A stretch of DNA of 64,000 nucleotides, from contig CALYDD020000413.1 of NCBI GenBank assembly GCA_944472135.2, positions 62,001-126,000 of the forward strand. Reading direction: 5' to 3'. A program made the translations under genes and the position numbers. The notes under the pieces were generated by a model. It worked only from the letters and a program-made list of their open reading frames with translations, was not told the DNA's origin and did not search any database. This document shows, in pieces, positions 19,781 to 32,229 of the stretch (the stretch's first letter is position 1; every line of letters starts with the position of its first letter). This DNA is from Trichobilharzia regenti. Lineage: Eukaryota > Platyhelminthes > Trematoda > Strigeidida > Schistosomatidae.

Positions 19781-21366
19781 TGTTGGGTGATAGGTCCTCG
19801 GTTAGTTCACTGTCTTACAGATTACCTTGTTACTTATTTATTTACTGACAGGCTATTCGATCTTGACTATGGAGCGAAAAACACTGTTGATAAAAGTCTA
19901 CAGTCTGTTGGAAATACTTCTGGTGATACGCACGTCATCTTTGAAACGTTTAGAAACATTAATTGACATTACTGTTGAATGGAATTCATATCTTCTTCCT
20001 GTATCTCAGGTTTTGTCAGTAGGATTTTGTCACTTCATTGAGCATTTTCTACACATCATTTTGTTATACATTGGAGCGTCAGGGTTGACGAGTTCCCTTA
20101 ACGTATTTTTAAATATGGGCCTTCATTAAGTTATAGGAATTGTCAACAAATCTTCAAAACATCTTCACTTCTTGGATTCCATGTGGACGGAGAGTCTCTG
20201 TCACCTGATGTTGACCAGTTTAAGTAAATTGTACAGATGATGTTAAATTTATTCACTTGATCCGCCAGCACATATCCTTTATGAATATTAGAACCTGTTT
20301 TGTAGCCGAAAAATACTCCTGTTTGATCACATCCAATTCAAGCATAATTCTTACATAGAAATCCACATAGAAGCGTCTCCACATACAGACATACACACAC
20401 GAAGGGTAAAGCAATGTTGTTGAATAGCAGTACGGTTAGTTGGTCTTATGAATATCACCTAATTCCTTAGCTATTTTCACACTACTGCTTAACCATCAGT
20501 AGTATGAGCATCCCGCGAATAAAATTAAAGCATTCATCTAAATTCATCACTCACAAGCATCATGAGTACTTCATATATGCCTTCTCTTATCAGTCTGAAT
20601 GCTTCAAAGAGCAAATCTGACTGTTTTAAATGATGACAAGTTAATCCGAATATAGTTATCCTCCTGTGGTCACAGAATGCATGGATTCATTCCTAACTTT
20701 TCGAAATTTTCAATTACATGTTGATTTAATGCATTGCACATCAGGAGGAAGAATGAATAGTGATGATGATGGTTGTCTGATCGAAAGCACCGTAGCCAAA
20801 TAGTACCTAAGATACTGTATGCTCTTAACTTAATCAGGACTACAGCTTAGAAAACGGTCGACAGTGTGCATGATGCCGAAACCCGTTGCAAGCAATGCTG
20901 CTACAGAATGGCATCATTATTAATTTAGGGTGGCATTCTTGACACAGGTGAACGCCTATGCCACATGGCTACACCCGCGTACAGCCATCCTGTACCCATT
21001 TCTGTTGAGCTTTCTAAACAAAGAAAAGACATTTACCCAGCTAGGCATGTATTCACTTCTTAACGCAGAATTTATAGACTTGCGTTAGTTCCAGGCATAG
21101 ACAGGTGTAGTTACAGGTTCAGATAGCTAGCAGAGGACCAAGCTATAAGTACTGTTATTAATCCTCAACTGAAAATGAAAACACATAAACATGCATATTT
21201 GTGAAATTCAAATGTATGACAGCTAATTCATCTCCATATAGCAAGCTACCATTACACATCACTATGCCAGAGATTCGTCTGAACTGCTGCACAACCAGAA
21301 CGCATTCACACAAACCCTATACATCTGCTAGCCACACAGTATTCATTGTATCAGCGAAAATAATCT
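19781..21366. other. No gene seen
   Basis: An open frame of 100 codons lies at 19827-20129 (plus). It is hydrophobic and shows no recognisable domain or splice context. The rest is AT-rich. Confidence 0.3.
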
Positions 21367-22675
21367 AATTCAATGTAACATTGATATAAGTATAAACTTG
21401 TGCACTGTGGTAGAGTATAATTCCATTATGGGTAAATTTTGTTTTGATAAAGTCTCACAGTGTTATACAGTAATGTTTACTGATGACGTTTCGAGCACAA
21501 TTTATTGCTCATAATCATATCAAGGTACTCACACGACTTCCTAACTTCATTTATATAGTTCCATTATTTTCACTTGATTGGCAGTAGTATTTTCCATATT
21601 TCGTGTATGAGTGATGAGTCATTCCTATTGCATGTGTTGGATGTAGACTCGATGAACAAAGATTAAGTAATCAACCTCTTTCTCTCCACCAACCCAGATT
21701 ACTTTTTAGAATTTCAACTGTCTCCCATCCTATTGTGTGGTTGCGTGTTAATGCGTGCATTGCAATTGCTGAGCTTTTTTCTAAATTACTTATCCTTTCA
21801 GGGTCAACCATTCTTACCTTGGCTAAATTCTTATGTTCCGATAATCTGATTACCCCTGACCTACTAGTTTGACCTATGTAGTTGATCTCACAGTCATTGC
21901 AGGTTATTTTGTAAATTGTATTATTTTGTCTAATTGAGTCAACTGGGTCCTTTAACCTACAGAGCTTGTCCCTGAGTGAGTCTGTAGGTTTAAATGCCAC
22001 CCTAATTCCTGCTTTATTTAGAATCCCACGTAGGGTTTAAGATGTCCCCTCTTTATATGGTATAACTGTAGATGACTTATATTCTCTCTTATTTATGTTG
22101 TTATTACTAGTTTCACAATTATTTTTATTTTTCGTTTGGCCTTTTTTGATCTTCCTAATTAATTTTAAAGGATTGTTATTTAACACCAAAGCCTCTTCTA
22201 TCTGTTTTAGTTCATCATTTAGGTCTTTTCTTGTGCTACTTAGTGCTACTGCTCGGTTTGTTAGACAATTAACTAAGCCTGCCTTAACTGTTAACGGATG
22301 AGATGAATTAAAGTCTAAGTATCTATTAGAATGAGTTGGTTTTCTGTACACACTAGTGTGTAGTTTACCTTCTTCTATTCGTTTTATTTTACAATCTAAC
22401 ATCACAGCTAATTCTCCTTGTTCACTTTCCGATTCAGATGGGAATTTTATTCCCTCCACTAGTGAGTTTATGTGTGTCAAGAAGCTAGAGATGTGTTCTG
22501 TTTTTAACACTGTGAAAGTGTCATCCACATATCTCCACTGCCAATCAAATCAAGTGAAAATCAAGTGAAAAATAATGGAACTATATGAATGAAGTTAGGA
22601 AGTCGTGTGAGTGCCTTGATACGATTATGAGCAATAAATTGTGCTCGAAACGTCATCAGGAGCAATTCAATGTAA
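21367..22675 (-). mobile_element. Penelope-like element PLE-4 with 12-bp TSD and inverted 3'-end copy
   Basis: AATTCAATGTAA occurs at 21367-21378 and 22664-22675. The minus-strand frame runs from DWQWRYVDDTFTVL (about 22550-22510) through VYRKPTHSNRYLDF to VIPYKEGTS. A single in-frame TAA (22037-22039) follows, then ILNKAGIRVAFKPTDSL and the GIY-YIG domain NTIYKITCNDCEINYIGQTS with RLSEHK, ending near 21671. One nonsense codon therefore separates two open halves. The 3' end segment 21480-21590 is repeated inverted at 22543-22662. It belongs to a different lineage from PLE-1/2/3 and PLE-5. Confidence 0.92.
21481..21530 (-). ncRNA. Hammerhead-like hairpin of PLE-4
   Basis: On the minus strand GAGCA/TGCTC forms a 5-bp stem with an 8-nt loop, followed by GAAAC and GTC (ACGU would be the minimal stem III; cleavage after GUC), then ATCA, which can pair with TGAT upstream. 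The 5' half of the core reads ATTATGA rather than CTGANGA, and there is extra sequence before it, so only part of the hammerhead is convincing. A near-identical inverted copy is at 22615-22660 (plus). Confidence 0.45.
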
Positions 22676-24939
22676 ACTTGGTTGGTAGTCAAAGTGGTGA
22701 CACTACCCGTGATGCTTTTCACCAGAAATGATTGTGCAGTGTCCTTGATGTATGAACTCATTTCGGTCACATAACGTTTTGGATGTCTAAGGAGTCGTAT
22801 AGGTTGTCGACACTTTTTCGTCTTGTGTTGTTCGCACATAATTATCAGAAATTCCAAGAACGCATAAATTTGACCATTTAGCTCATCAAAAGGAGATGCT
22901 GTTCGTCAATGTGGTCACGATGATTGTGTTGGGTTGTGCCTCACAAAATGCACAATATATACTAATCTTCATCTGATTCATTCAGGAATGTAGCATTTTG
23001 AAAATTTGGAATTATTGCACTCGTGTGATTTTAGCATTGGGCACCATGACTTCATTTCCAAACATCCCGTTTAAGTTGTTCTTGTAGCAGTAAATGCTAA
23101 CATAAGGTTACTAGCCCATAGCCTAGATTAGGTGCTAATTCTGGCTGTCTAATTCGACTGATTAAGCTGAGAGCATGTGGTCAAGTGTTGAGACCAGTTG
23201 GCATACCGTTGTGTTACACTTGGTTGCTCGTTCTGACTGGCTCGGCGGTCGATATGCCTCGACATATACTTCTTATTTTGGATAATCTATTCACTGCTCC
23301 AATCTGCCTTACTAAATATTTTCTGGTCCACGGAAATAAGCACATTTGTGGTTGCAGGATAGTATACATCATCGACATGCATTCTTCCAAATTCTCTTCT
23401 TGTACACACACTGGTCAATCTCAAACATTCATGCACATGCATTGTTAACAACAAGCTGATAACTGTCCCCATCCATCTGAATGGAGATGAAACTCAGAAA
23501 AGCAGAACTTAACGAGATACTACATACACATACTTTAACTATTATTTGACAAATATGTGACACAGCATTTGGGGCGATTATATGGCATATCCATATGGGA
23601 AAGGATGCTGATTCTGGAAGGCTAATCGGTGGCTCAGAATACTGTGTGCGGTAACCGACGAGGGAATGTCAGCAAAAAGATCGACAATACGATGATTGTT
23701 TATTTCGTCACTGACAATGAACCAGAACAACGGGGTTACAAGGCACAAAGTCTATGAATTAACGTCAACATAAAACGCGGTTGTACTTCTGATCGTTCTT
23801 ATCCAGTATTTTGTCAGCCAGAGTAGGATTCGGCAACTGTCGCCAGTGTTTTTTCCCGACAAATGGAGATCATATTTAATAAACAAGCAATATGTTGATC
23901 ATCCAATATTCACCAGTATTGACATTCCCTTTTTGAATTTGCGCCACCTGCTTTATCCTTCAGGTATTTAATACAAAGGCATTTTAATACAAATAGGCTA
24001 AATACACTAGAATGAAAGCATGCAAATTCGTCTAACTTCCGAACTTATTACATCCTTTAATCCATTACGTTACTTATTTACCAATACCAACCGATATTTT
24101 CCGATACAAGTACAGCGGATATGATGCAGTTTGAGTACATTACACTTCCGACAACGTTGTGTATTGTCATACGTTCCTTTACTTATAAGTGATTTTGATG
24201 TGTTTCCCATGTGATCAGCTTCCGTCCGATATTCTACTTACCAACAGATGTAACCAATTTCAAAGTATACCAACTAATTAGGCGTGTATTTTCATTTCTC
24301 TTTTGGTGAAATTGGTAATACACTGAAGTAGACCATTGCTCAGAGCAATATTCAGACACACAAGCTTATCAAGACAAGAGATATTTATTGAAGAGTGACA
24401 CTTGTCATCGCGGAGATGTCCATAAATTGTATTACATGTTTAATAGATGTCATTCAGTCCTTTTGCAAAATAGGTGAGTGGAGAGGGGGGGCGAATCTGA
24501 GATGATATTTATGTAGATATTTGATCAATATGAGCAAAACAAAAGGTTTTAGGCTAAAAGTGAGACGTCACACCCATTTATCCCTAAGCTACACAGTTCC
24601 ATATATATGTATGTGACACTGGCTTGCTAACGGAAAGTCAACATGCTCAAATATATCTGAATAGATTGTAGTTTGGATCAATGTTTAGGAAGTTTGTAAT
24701 TGATAACGCAATAAATACTAATAGTCAGGCTGGAATCTTCCTAAAACAAAGCCGTATTAAGTAGTCGGTTGTAGATGTTGTAAGGTAGTTAAAAGTAGTG
24801 AGTTTAATTCGTCAGGGAAAATTTTGTTAACAGGTGAGAATTTCAAAGCAGAAGGATGATGTAATGTGATGGTAACAGCATTCAAGATCAGATGGTTGAC
24901 TAGGAAATTTGACTAGCCAAATTATACACCTGTCTTCAA
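22676..24939. other. Mostly no gene; one exon-like minus-strand frame
   Basis: The minus-strand frame 22857-22676 (EFLIIMCEQHKTKKCRQP and onward to TTNQVYIEL) is free of simple repeats and runs into the PLE-4 target site; beyond the insertion it continues only a few codons to a stop. Frames at 23185-23472 overlap on both strands and I cannot choose between them. The rest is AT-rich. Confidence 0.25.
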
Positions 24940-25100
24940 TGAACCGTTTGCATAGATCTTCCGTGTCGTGCTACTTCTGGAATGCATATTGCGTTTCTCT
25001 GTGTTCCTTTCACATATCCCGCATATCTCCACGACGCTAAACCCTTTGTTTTCTCTGATGTCGAATCTATCTTCCTGCTATTTGATATGTTTATTCCGAT
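24940..25100 (-). pseudogene. Possible RTE-type LINE scrap
   Basis: The plus-strand block TTTCTCTGTGTTCCTTTCAC and its flanks line up with the ENR region of the relics at 14.6 and 19.6 kb. Too decayed for a clean translation. Confidence 0.25.
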
Positions 25101-25489
25101 GAACGTCTCTTCATATACTACTAATAAATCTTATCAGTAGCACTTACCACTTGTGAGACTAGGCCAATTCCTAAACGGCTTAAACACACCCAAAATCCAC
25201 TTCGTATGTTTCATGTTTCAATATGTTTAATTAGTCACTCATATTGCTATATTGAGCACTGATGAGATACATGTGAACTTCTCCACGTAAGTGAACTGCA
25301 ACACAGTGGGTCTAACCACCGAAACATTCTACCCATTAGAAATTTATTTCTTAACTCTTTCAGCCATAATGCATCATTCAACTTGGTAACTTAATTTCAC
25401 GTTCTGGTTTCGATAGATTTCAATATAACTGTTACTTTGTGATTCTATCAGTGAAACTATGGTTTTAAGAATTCGTTTGCAGGGATTTG

Positions 25490-26030
25490 TTTCAAATTTG
25501 ATCACGGATTGATATCAGTCAGAGAAAGATTGGATATCAGAGAGTAGTGGACAGCTGTTCCAATCTTCTAGTTTGCGACTGTTCAACAATTGGAAGCCAC
25601 AGCTATGTTTCTAACCAAGAACCTATGGGTTTTTAGGGCCAGCTCGGAGACCATCCAGCCATCTAGACACATAACGTCTAACCGCTTTCAACCCATTATT
25701 TTAGTGAGACTGGCACCGGCCAGTGTCATTGTCAGCGAGTATACATTCTCAGACGCGACCTGGTGGATCCCACTAGTCACGGCTTCTCACTAGAACTCCA
25801 AGCAACTTCTTCCTGTCGCCAGTCATCAGCAGGCATCGGATTAATTTCCAAGAGTTTGTTGGTTGGAATTTGATTTGTCTCAAGTCTGACCACAAATTGT
25901 TTGAAGGTCCTAGTTTGGAAACACAGTGGGTGTGTACTTTCAAACGGTCCCAAACTAGGAAGAAATAGTTGCTCAGTACTCCATGGTTTTCAGTGGTTAT
26001 CTAACTGATATCAATCTCTGGGCAAACTTG
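25490..26030. repeat. SINE family A copy 8, inverted pair
   Basis: The left edge GATCACGGATTGATATCAGT and right edge TGATATCAATCTCTGGGCAA are mirror tails. Left-arm ribozyme remnants are at 25545-25580 and right-arm ones at 25940-25985 (GGTCCCAAACTAGGAAGAAA then CAGTAC). Both cores are lost. The plus-strand open frame 25590-25793 is SINE sequence. Confidence 0.6.
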
Positions 26031-26134
26031 TAAGCGTAGTTTCGTTTATTCCTTTTGATTTCTGATTCCCAATTGAGCGGTTGTCTCATTAATCCCAAAA
26101 TTAATAACTCGAAGTTACTTGTATGGTAGTAGTT

Positions 26135-26280
26135 GGCATTAGAAACCAGGATATGTATCCCGTCTTATTTGGTACTCGTCTCCATGGGTATGGATGCATG
26201 CATTTGACGCGTCCCAAGTAGGACAAAATTCGGATTCTAATTTCTGCTACTAGCCACAACCAAACAAGTGAAAACTGTTT
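26135..26280. repeat. Inverted Smα hammerhead pair, decayed
   Basis: The minus-strand motif at about 26148-26195 (GACGAGTACCAAATAAGACG) and the plus-strand motif at about 26213-26275 (GACGCGTCCCAAGTAGGACA, then TTCTGCTACTAG) face outward with a very short centre. This is the same outward-facing arrangement as at 11.6-11.9 kb, but the tRNA-like head is gone. Confidence 0.55.
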
Positions 26281-26539
26281 CTCCTTTTGTCGAAATTTAT
26301 ACAAAACAGCATTATATCCTTTTTGTAATCAAGTAAATACAATGTATGAATAAGAGTTTACAGTTTGACAGTGTGTCATTGAGTCGCCTCTCTTTCATTA
26401 TGTAACCGGGATTTTCAAATCGTCATCAACTCATCAACCAGGATTCCATAGGGAGATCTCTTACAATTCTTAAAGATCAGTGAGGATACCATGTTGATCT
26501 CATTTCAGATTGCAATACAGAATTGAACAATTATTGAAT

Positions 26540-26750
26540 ATATGGAGGAGTATCAACCCACCACTAAAATATATTTCATAATGTTCGTCCAAACTACAAA
26601 CGGCACGGTTGGGGATGTCAAGGCATATCAAGATCGGATCAGGAAAACAAGACAGGCATCCATCACGGTGAAATCAGTGTTCAGACCTACAACACTCAAC
26701 ATGAGATACACATTTTCTGAATTCTGTTCAAGACTAACCAAATTGTAAGT
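26540..26750 (+). pseudogene. Possible RTE-type LINE relic
   Basis: The open frame contains GTVGDVKAYQDRIRKTRQAS then VKSVFRPTTLN, which parallels the RTE block G-TDADVKARI-KAR-A--LK-IW. It ends at ATTGTAAGT, which looks like a splice donor, so an exon cannot be excluded. Confidence 0.35.
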
Positions 26751-28074
26751 GTATAACACCAGGTTCAATTTGAGTAGCAGAATAATGAAATAGATCAGTG
26801 TTTATGCCAATCTATCACTCCGGCCAACTGAAGAGACTGTGGAAAATCATTGACCATTCCATTCATCCGACAGTAAATTGTACAATTCACATCACATTTA
26901 TCCTATGTGAAGTTAATTCCAGATAATTAAAATGTATAGTCGACTGGATTGCAATGTGATGAGACAAATAATTTATCAGTTATCATCAGATATGAGACTG
27001 AGTGGATGCTGATGATGACTGACCATCAGGATACATTATTATGTAGGTGTCATAGCAATAGGAAACTCTCTATTTATTCATTTTCATTGTTTACGTGGCT
27101 ACATTTAATGATAAGCGTCTACCCACATTCGCCTGAACTCCTTTATTCCAATCTGAGGAATTACACATCTCGTTCTTGTTCATGGTGTTGTTATTAAAGG
27201 TCAAGGTGCCTGTAGCCGACTAGAGAGGAGACTGACAATGTCAACAATTTCCTTGTTATCTTCACAACACTTCTATGCAGTTCGATTCGATATAACACCC
27301 AAATACTTACCAAAATGGAGTTGTCCTTTCCAAACACCTTCAGTGAATAATACACATTCATAACTTCACAATATTGAATGTAACACTGATTAATGAATAA
27401 ACAGTATCCTTTTCGATGAACCGTTCTCCTTCAAAGTACTCAGTTACATCTGAATAATAGTTAACGAAGAAATGCCACGGTGTGCGTAAATATAACACAG
27501 ACGTATGTGTACACGTGTTCAGACCAACAACCCATTGACAACTGTTCAATCATGCACTTCTAGGATATTCGAATTCAATAATTCCATATTATAAGGAATT
27601 ATCAATGGTGCTAATGTAGAAAGATGACTATTGGACCAGGAGAAGAAGTCATCTGAACGAATGATCATTGTTCACTAATCAGCTGTTCACATTTACAATA
27701 GTCATTTTCAAACAGTTATTTGACATAACCGAGTTTGTATTGCAGTGACAAGTGACACTGTCACTAATAGGTTTATTGACAGCTTAGTGATAAATTGACT
27801 TGTAATCAATATGTGAGGAGTACTTATTGAATTGTGAAATGTACTTGTGCATGTCATATGATATTAGCACGAATCCATAAGTGTTAAGAGTCAATAGTGT
27901 CTGAGGAATTAGACTAACGTCTATTCCAATGCAACACACCAGCCATATCCTCAGTATCCTTCAATTTTCCATATGTCTGGTAGGTCGATTGCATCAGTGT
28001 AATGGTTGGTAATAAAGCACGTGAGAACTTCTGTATACTCATAGATTTATTTGAACAAATGACCACAATCTTGC
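26751..28074. other. No gene seen
   Basis: AT-rich; short frames only, none recognisable. Confidence 0.3.
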
Positions 28075-28479
28075 CAACCTAACCTCTTGTCTATATCAAG
28101 AACAGCACCCTGTGCCAACAGCGATTCATTCCTTGACTTTATATCTTCTTTCGAGGAGCAGGCATCACGAAATGGAATTACTTTGCCAGCTACAACACCA
28201 ATTCATTTAAATATATTCAATAACACAGATTTCAATACAGAACAGTATTCACAGTCAGGCACACACACACATGCATACACACGCCAACTTCATCCCCATC
28301 AATGTATTCACCCAGCTCGTAATGAATTGCAACACCGGAATATCTCAGGTTGCATGAGATTTCGCGCAGAACTGAGAATAGTGTGTCCAGAGAATGATAA
28401 TCACATTCGAGAAGAGTTATCGTACACCCAAACCATGAAAGTGAAAGGAGAAGTCATAGTTTCATCTAACAAACAGTAG
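28075..28479 (+). CDS. Open frame, candidate exon of unknown protein
   Basis: An uninterrupted frame of about 130 codons (28087-28479) with non-repetitive, Ser/Asn/His-rich translation: SRTAPCANSDSFLDFISSF, GITLPATTPIHLNIF, THTHAYTRQLHPHQCIHP. No ATG opens it, so as coding sequence it would have to be an internal exon. Possible acceptor: ATATCAAG at about 28093-28100. Possible donor: CTCAGGTTGC near 28346-28355. No domain is recognised. The THTHAYT part comes from a CA tract. It could equally be a chance open frame in AT-rich DNA. Confidence 0.25.
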   Translation, partial: QPNLLSISRTAPCANSDSFLDFISSFEEQASRNGITLPATTPIHLNIFNNTDFNTEQYSQSGTHTHAYTRQLHPHQCIHPARNELQHRNISGCMRFRAELRIVCPENDNHIREELSYTQTMKVKGEVIVSSNKQ

Positions 28480-29853
28480 GGAGACATTTAAATGCTTACG
28501 TGTTACTATCAGTTATAGATTGTACACAAACGTCGTTCACTAATTAATAATGTACCAATGTATGTTCGATTAAATGAATTCATCAAATATGAAGATGGAC
28601 ACGAAATAAGAAAAACTAATTCCTTCATACCCATGTCGAGTGGATTTCCCCGTGTTATTACATCTCCAGATCCCACGAATTAGTCCTGATTTGATTTACA
28701 CAGAACTATTACATTCAGGACTTCGATAGAGGCTCTAAATGAAACACGAGATCGAACCAATCATCGATGAGATGAACTGTCCTCATTCTGACTATCTAAG
28801 CTTCCCCTTAGATAATCAAATCTAGCCTACATAATGGAGATTAACAAGTGAACACGCGCTGTTCATTTATTGACACTGGTTGAAGAAATGCTTCAGAGAG
28901 AGAAATCATTATGAGTCGGGATGTCAATTTCTGAAGATGTCATGATTTAAAGACCTGAAGAAAAAATCAATGATTTTTGAGTGTCTCCTCGTAAATACCA
29001 CATTTGATCACAGGAGGAAGAAGAAACAGACACCGAATTATCGTCACACTGCCCTCGTTTAAATGTCCATTTAACACACTGGGCAAAAGAATTCCCCATT
29101 AAAAACATAGACATTTGCACAGGCTGTATTAGTCTGATGGGCAACCAGATTGTATCATTTCGTGTGTTTGACCATTACAGTGATCAGTGGTTCACTTTAA
29201 TGTGTTGGCGGACACACATCATAAGATAAATGACAGAATATATAAGTCTCCGCTTCAATCTATCAGTGTTAATATTCATCACCTTGATTATTATCCACTC
29301 ATGCATGAATGATAATTCTCAATGATAATTCTATCAACCACACCAGGATCATGTGTACGTGACTCCGAGAAATTACACAAAGAACGTATCTGCTGAAACT
29401 GTTTTCCCTAAATATCACCAAGGAAACATTTCAGTCTATATTTATACCTTACTTCACCACAAAAGAGACTACTATTTGGACAGTTCAGTAGGAGATTGAA
29501 CAGGTGTAAAAGTGATGTGTGTCATCTGGACAAATGTGTACTCTTCGAAATCACAGTCTTGCATTCTGTGCAAATAAGTAGAATAACATTTAATGGATAA
29601 ATGGACAGGACGAAATGAGCTAACGTCATGTAGGATTTGTGATTTAGTAATACTTCACTCACTGACTCACTCCCTCACGAGCAGGATGGTTATATAGGTG
29701 AGTTGTAATAGGCTTCACGTTAGTGCGATAACGATCTGATTCCCTGTGATCAACACAACATCCCAGTGGTTAAATCGTTGAACCACCTATAGTTCTATGC
29801 AGCGAAGTGAGTATGATTTACTCAATCTCGTTTTTACTTTACCAATTAACCAA
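28480..29853. other. No gene seen
   Basis: AT-rich. A minus-strand frame (28947-29144) has an acceptor-like TTCTTTTGCCCAG but no donor; not called. Confidence 0.3.
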
Positions 29854-30183
29854 CTAGCTCTTTGAAGAGAGATCTGCACCAACATGCAATTTCAAATGGC
29901 TTTCAATATATGACGAGGTATGTTCTGAAGGGAAAGCGTGATCCTCGGTAGTTGAACCATGTTTCACACCGAACAATATTCCGCCCCTCAACACATTGTA
30001 GACTTCTATTTCGTTCGAAGATTCTGTACAAGGAGTAAATAAAACAAGCTGGGAGCTCTGTACTCTATATAAACAGAGCGGAGATTTTATCATTCTTAGA
30101 AGACACTTCAGCGAAGAAAAATGTTCCCTACGGATGAAATCAACTCCCAACGCTTTACAAACCCACTTATTATTACAATACAT
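29854..30183 (-). CDS. Open frame, candidate coding exon of unknown protein
   Basis: A 109-codon minus-strand frame from an ATG at 30183 to a TAG at 29854. The composition is protein-like and non-repetitive (VCKALGVDFIRREHFSSL, VYNVLRGGILFGVKHGST, EHTSSYIESHLKLHVG). No domain, signal peptide or membrane segment is recognised, and no neighbouring exon is evident. Chance occurrence is the main alternative. Confidence 0.25.
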   Translation of the reverse strand: MYCNNKWVCKALGVDFIRREHFSSLKCLLRMIKSPLCLYRVQSSQLVLFTPCTESSNEIEVYNVLRGGILFGVKHGSTTEDHAFPSEHTSSYIESHLKLHVGADLSSKS

Positions 30184-32229
30184 ACATATAGCAGTTTATT
30201 ACCGAGGAATAAAAGCGGGTGGTGACATATCTGATAGAGTTACTCAAAAGTGGTTGCTGAAGGCAAAATGGTATGAACTAACAACCGACGACACAGTCAT
30301 AGTAACGGTTTGAAATGTGGCAAGGTGAAAATAGTAATTCAATGAGAAGCAATACGGCTGACTTCCTACGTGACAAGTGTAAATTAGGTGAGAAAAAGAG
30401 CCTAGTAAAATGCACGAAAGCAACATTTCAGAGTGATAGTAGTGAATTACTCATTCAAAATATCAGTGAACATGTAGAGAGGAGTTAGTGGTTCAGCTTA
30501 CTAATGACTGGTCGGTTTTCATCAGTGAAACCTAAATGGACATTTGTAAAAAACTATATTTTAAAAACAAGAGAATTTCTTTTTATGTATAAACCTCTGT
30601 TATGTTAATTTCGATTAATTTCCCTGAAAAAGTTCGGACCAGATTGCCGAACAAATCGTTGGAATTACTCATTTCAATATCGCTGAGATTTTACAAATAT
30701 AATTTTTTACATATGTCTACTCCTCACTCGGCGCCCAATATTTTAGAACTATTCTGTCAAATCTTGACTACAGTTCATTTGAAAGCTAATTGGCTTCAAG
30801 TTTTCTATGTGATTTGTGTGGTGATGAAAATGTTTACGTGGTGGTTTTCATTTCATGACTACATCAATATTACAAAGTCACTGAAACCAGTTACCAGTAG
30901 TGTTGAAGTTGAGTTTATTCCCATTTTAACAATTCCCACAACAGTATATCAAGTGTCACCCTAGTGATTGAATAGAACGCATCTACAACTCACAGTTGAC
31001 AGTTTTATCACTATTCCAGTGACAGTCATTCCATATTTTACAGTTCAGAGATTCGTCCAATTTGGAATAATTGCAATAATAACAATAATAATCCTTTCTA
31101 TCGCCTTTGGATATTAAAGAAATCGACATTCATATATTCATTTGAGAGATAAATTTGGACAGCCAAATTGAAAGTAAACTAAGGGACATACGTTAATTTG
31201 TAAGACACTTTCCTTTTGAAAACTGAGATGCAGAATATAGGAGAGATAGAATTTGCGAAAAAACGCCAAAGCAGGTTATAACTTTTTTCAGTACAATTAA
31301 TGAAAAATATTTCGGATGACTGAAACAATGATCCCATTCTAGGCATAGAAATTAAGGAAGGATTCAGAATAATCCAGACAAATATGTATTATTGAATTTT
31401 CTTATTCAGAAGTGAATGTCACTCACTGAACATTCAAAAAAAAGATGTAAGATGTGTGCTTAAGAGTGTTTGTGTGTGTGGCGAGGTGTTTATTGTAAAA
31501 TAACAATCCACAGTAAGATTTTATTTTTATGTCTGTCTTACTCTATCTTACTCTATAAGGTGAATGTCGAGTTGTTTGCAATTCATGAGTCAGGAGGACA
31601 CCATCCGAACTGAATCAGACTTATTTATTGGTTTTATAAAGCTTGCAGAAATCATCTCGATCCCTCATCGTCACCTATGGAGAACTCAAAACTCAGTGAA
31701 TTACAAACAATTGACTGATTGATAGGGCTGTTCTCACTGCACAAAGTGAAATAATGTCGTTGGATTGATCCCCAGGACATACACAAGTGCACATTTCATA
31801 ACAACTCTGAGACTTAGATTTGAATGATAATTTGCTTACTCTGAAACCAACCGAAGCCACATAAACCTCAATTTCCGAATCTCGAATCTTGTCATATCAC
31901 ATGTTTTCTTGCAATGAAATATCTCATTCACTTACAAACGAAAAGAACAATAGTTTCCTGAGCTACTGTTCAGGGGATCTGATGGTGGACACATATAAAA
32001 TCACTCGTATCTGTTCACCTCAGTCGAATTAATGATTGACAGTGTTCATTTCGATATGAATAATGTTGTTGAAGTGACATCATAATGAATCAATACTGAT
32101 AAAGTGTATATGCGTGTGTTTGACGCTATATGCCACCAATCATATCGACCAGTAGTACCTACCAACCAGCTTCGGTGAAGCGATATAAACACCGGGTGTC
32201 CATCCATCATCTTATTGTATTTAATCTCT
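30184..32229. other. No gene seen
   Basis: An open frame at 30602-30964 (plus, ATG start, 120 codons, hydrophobic) has no recognisable domain. AAT-type simple tracts at about 31075-31090. The rest is AT-rich. Confidence 0.3.
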
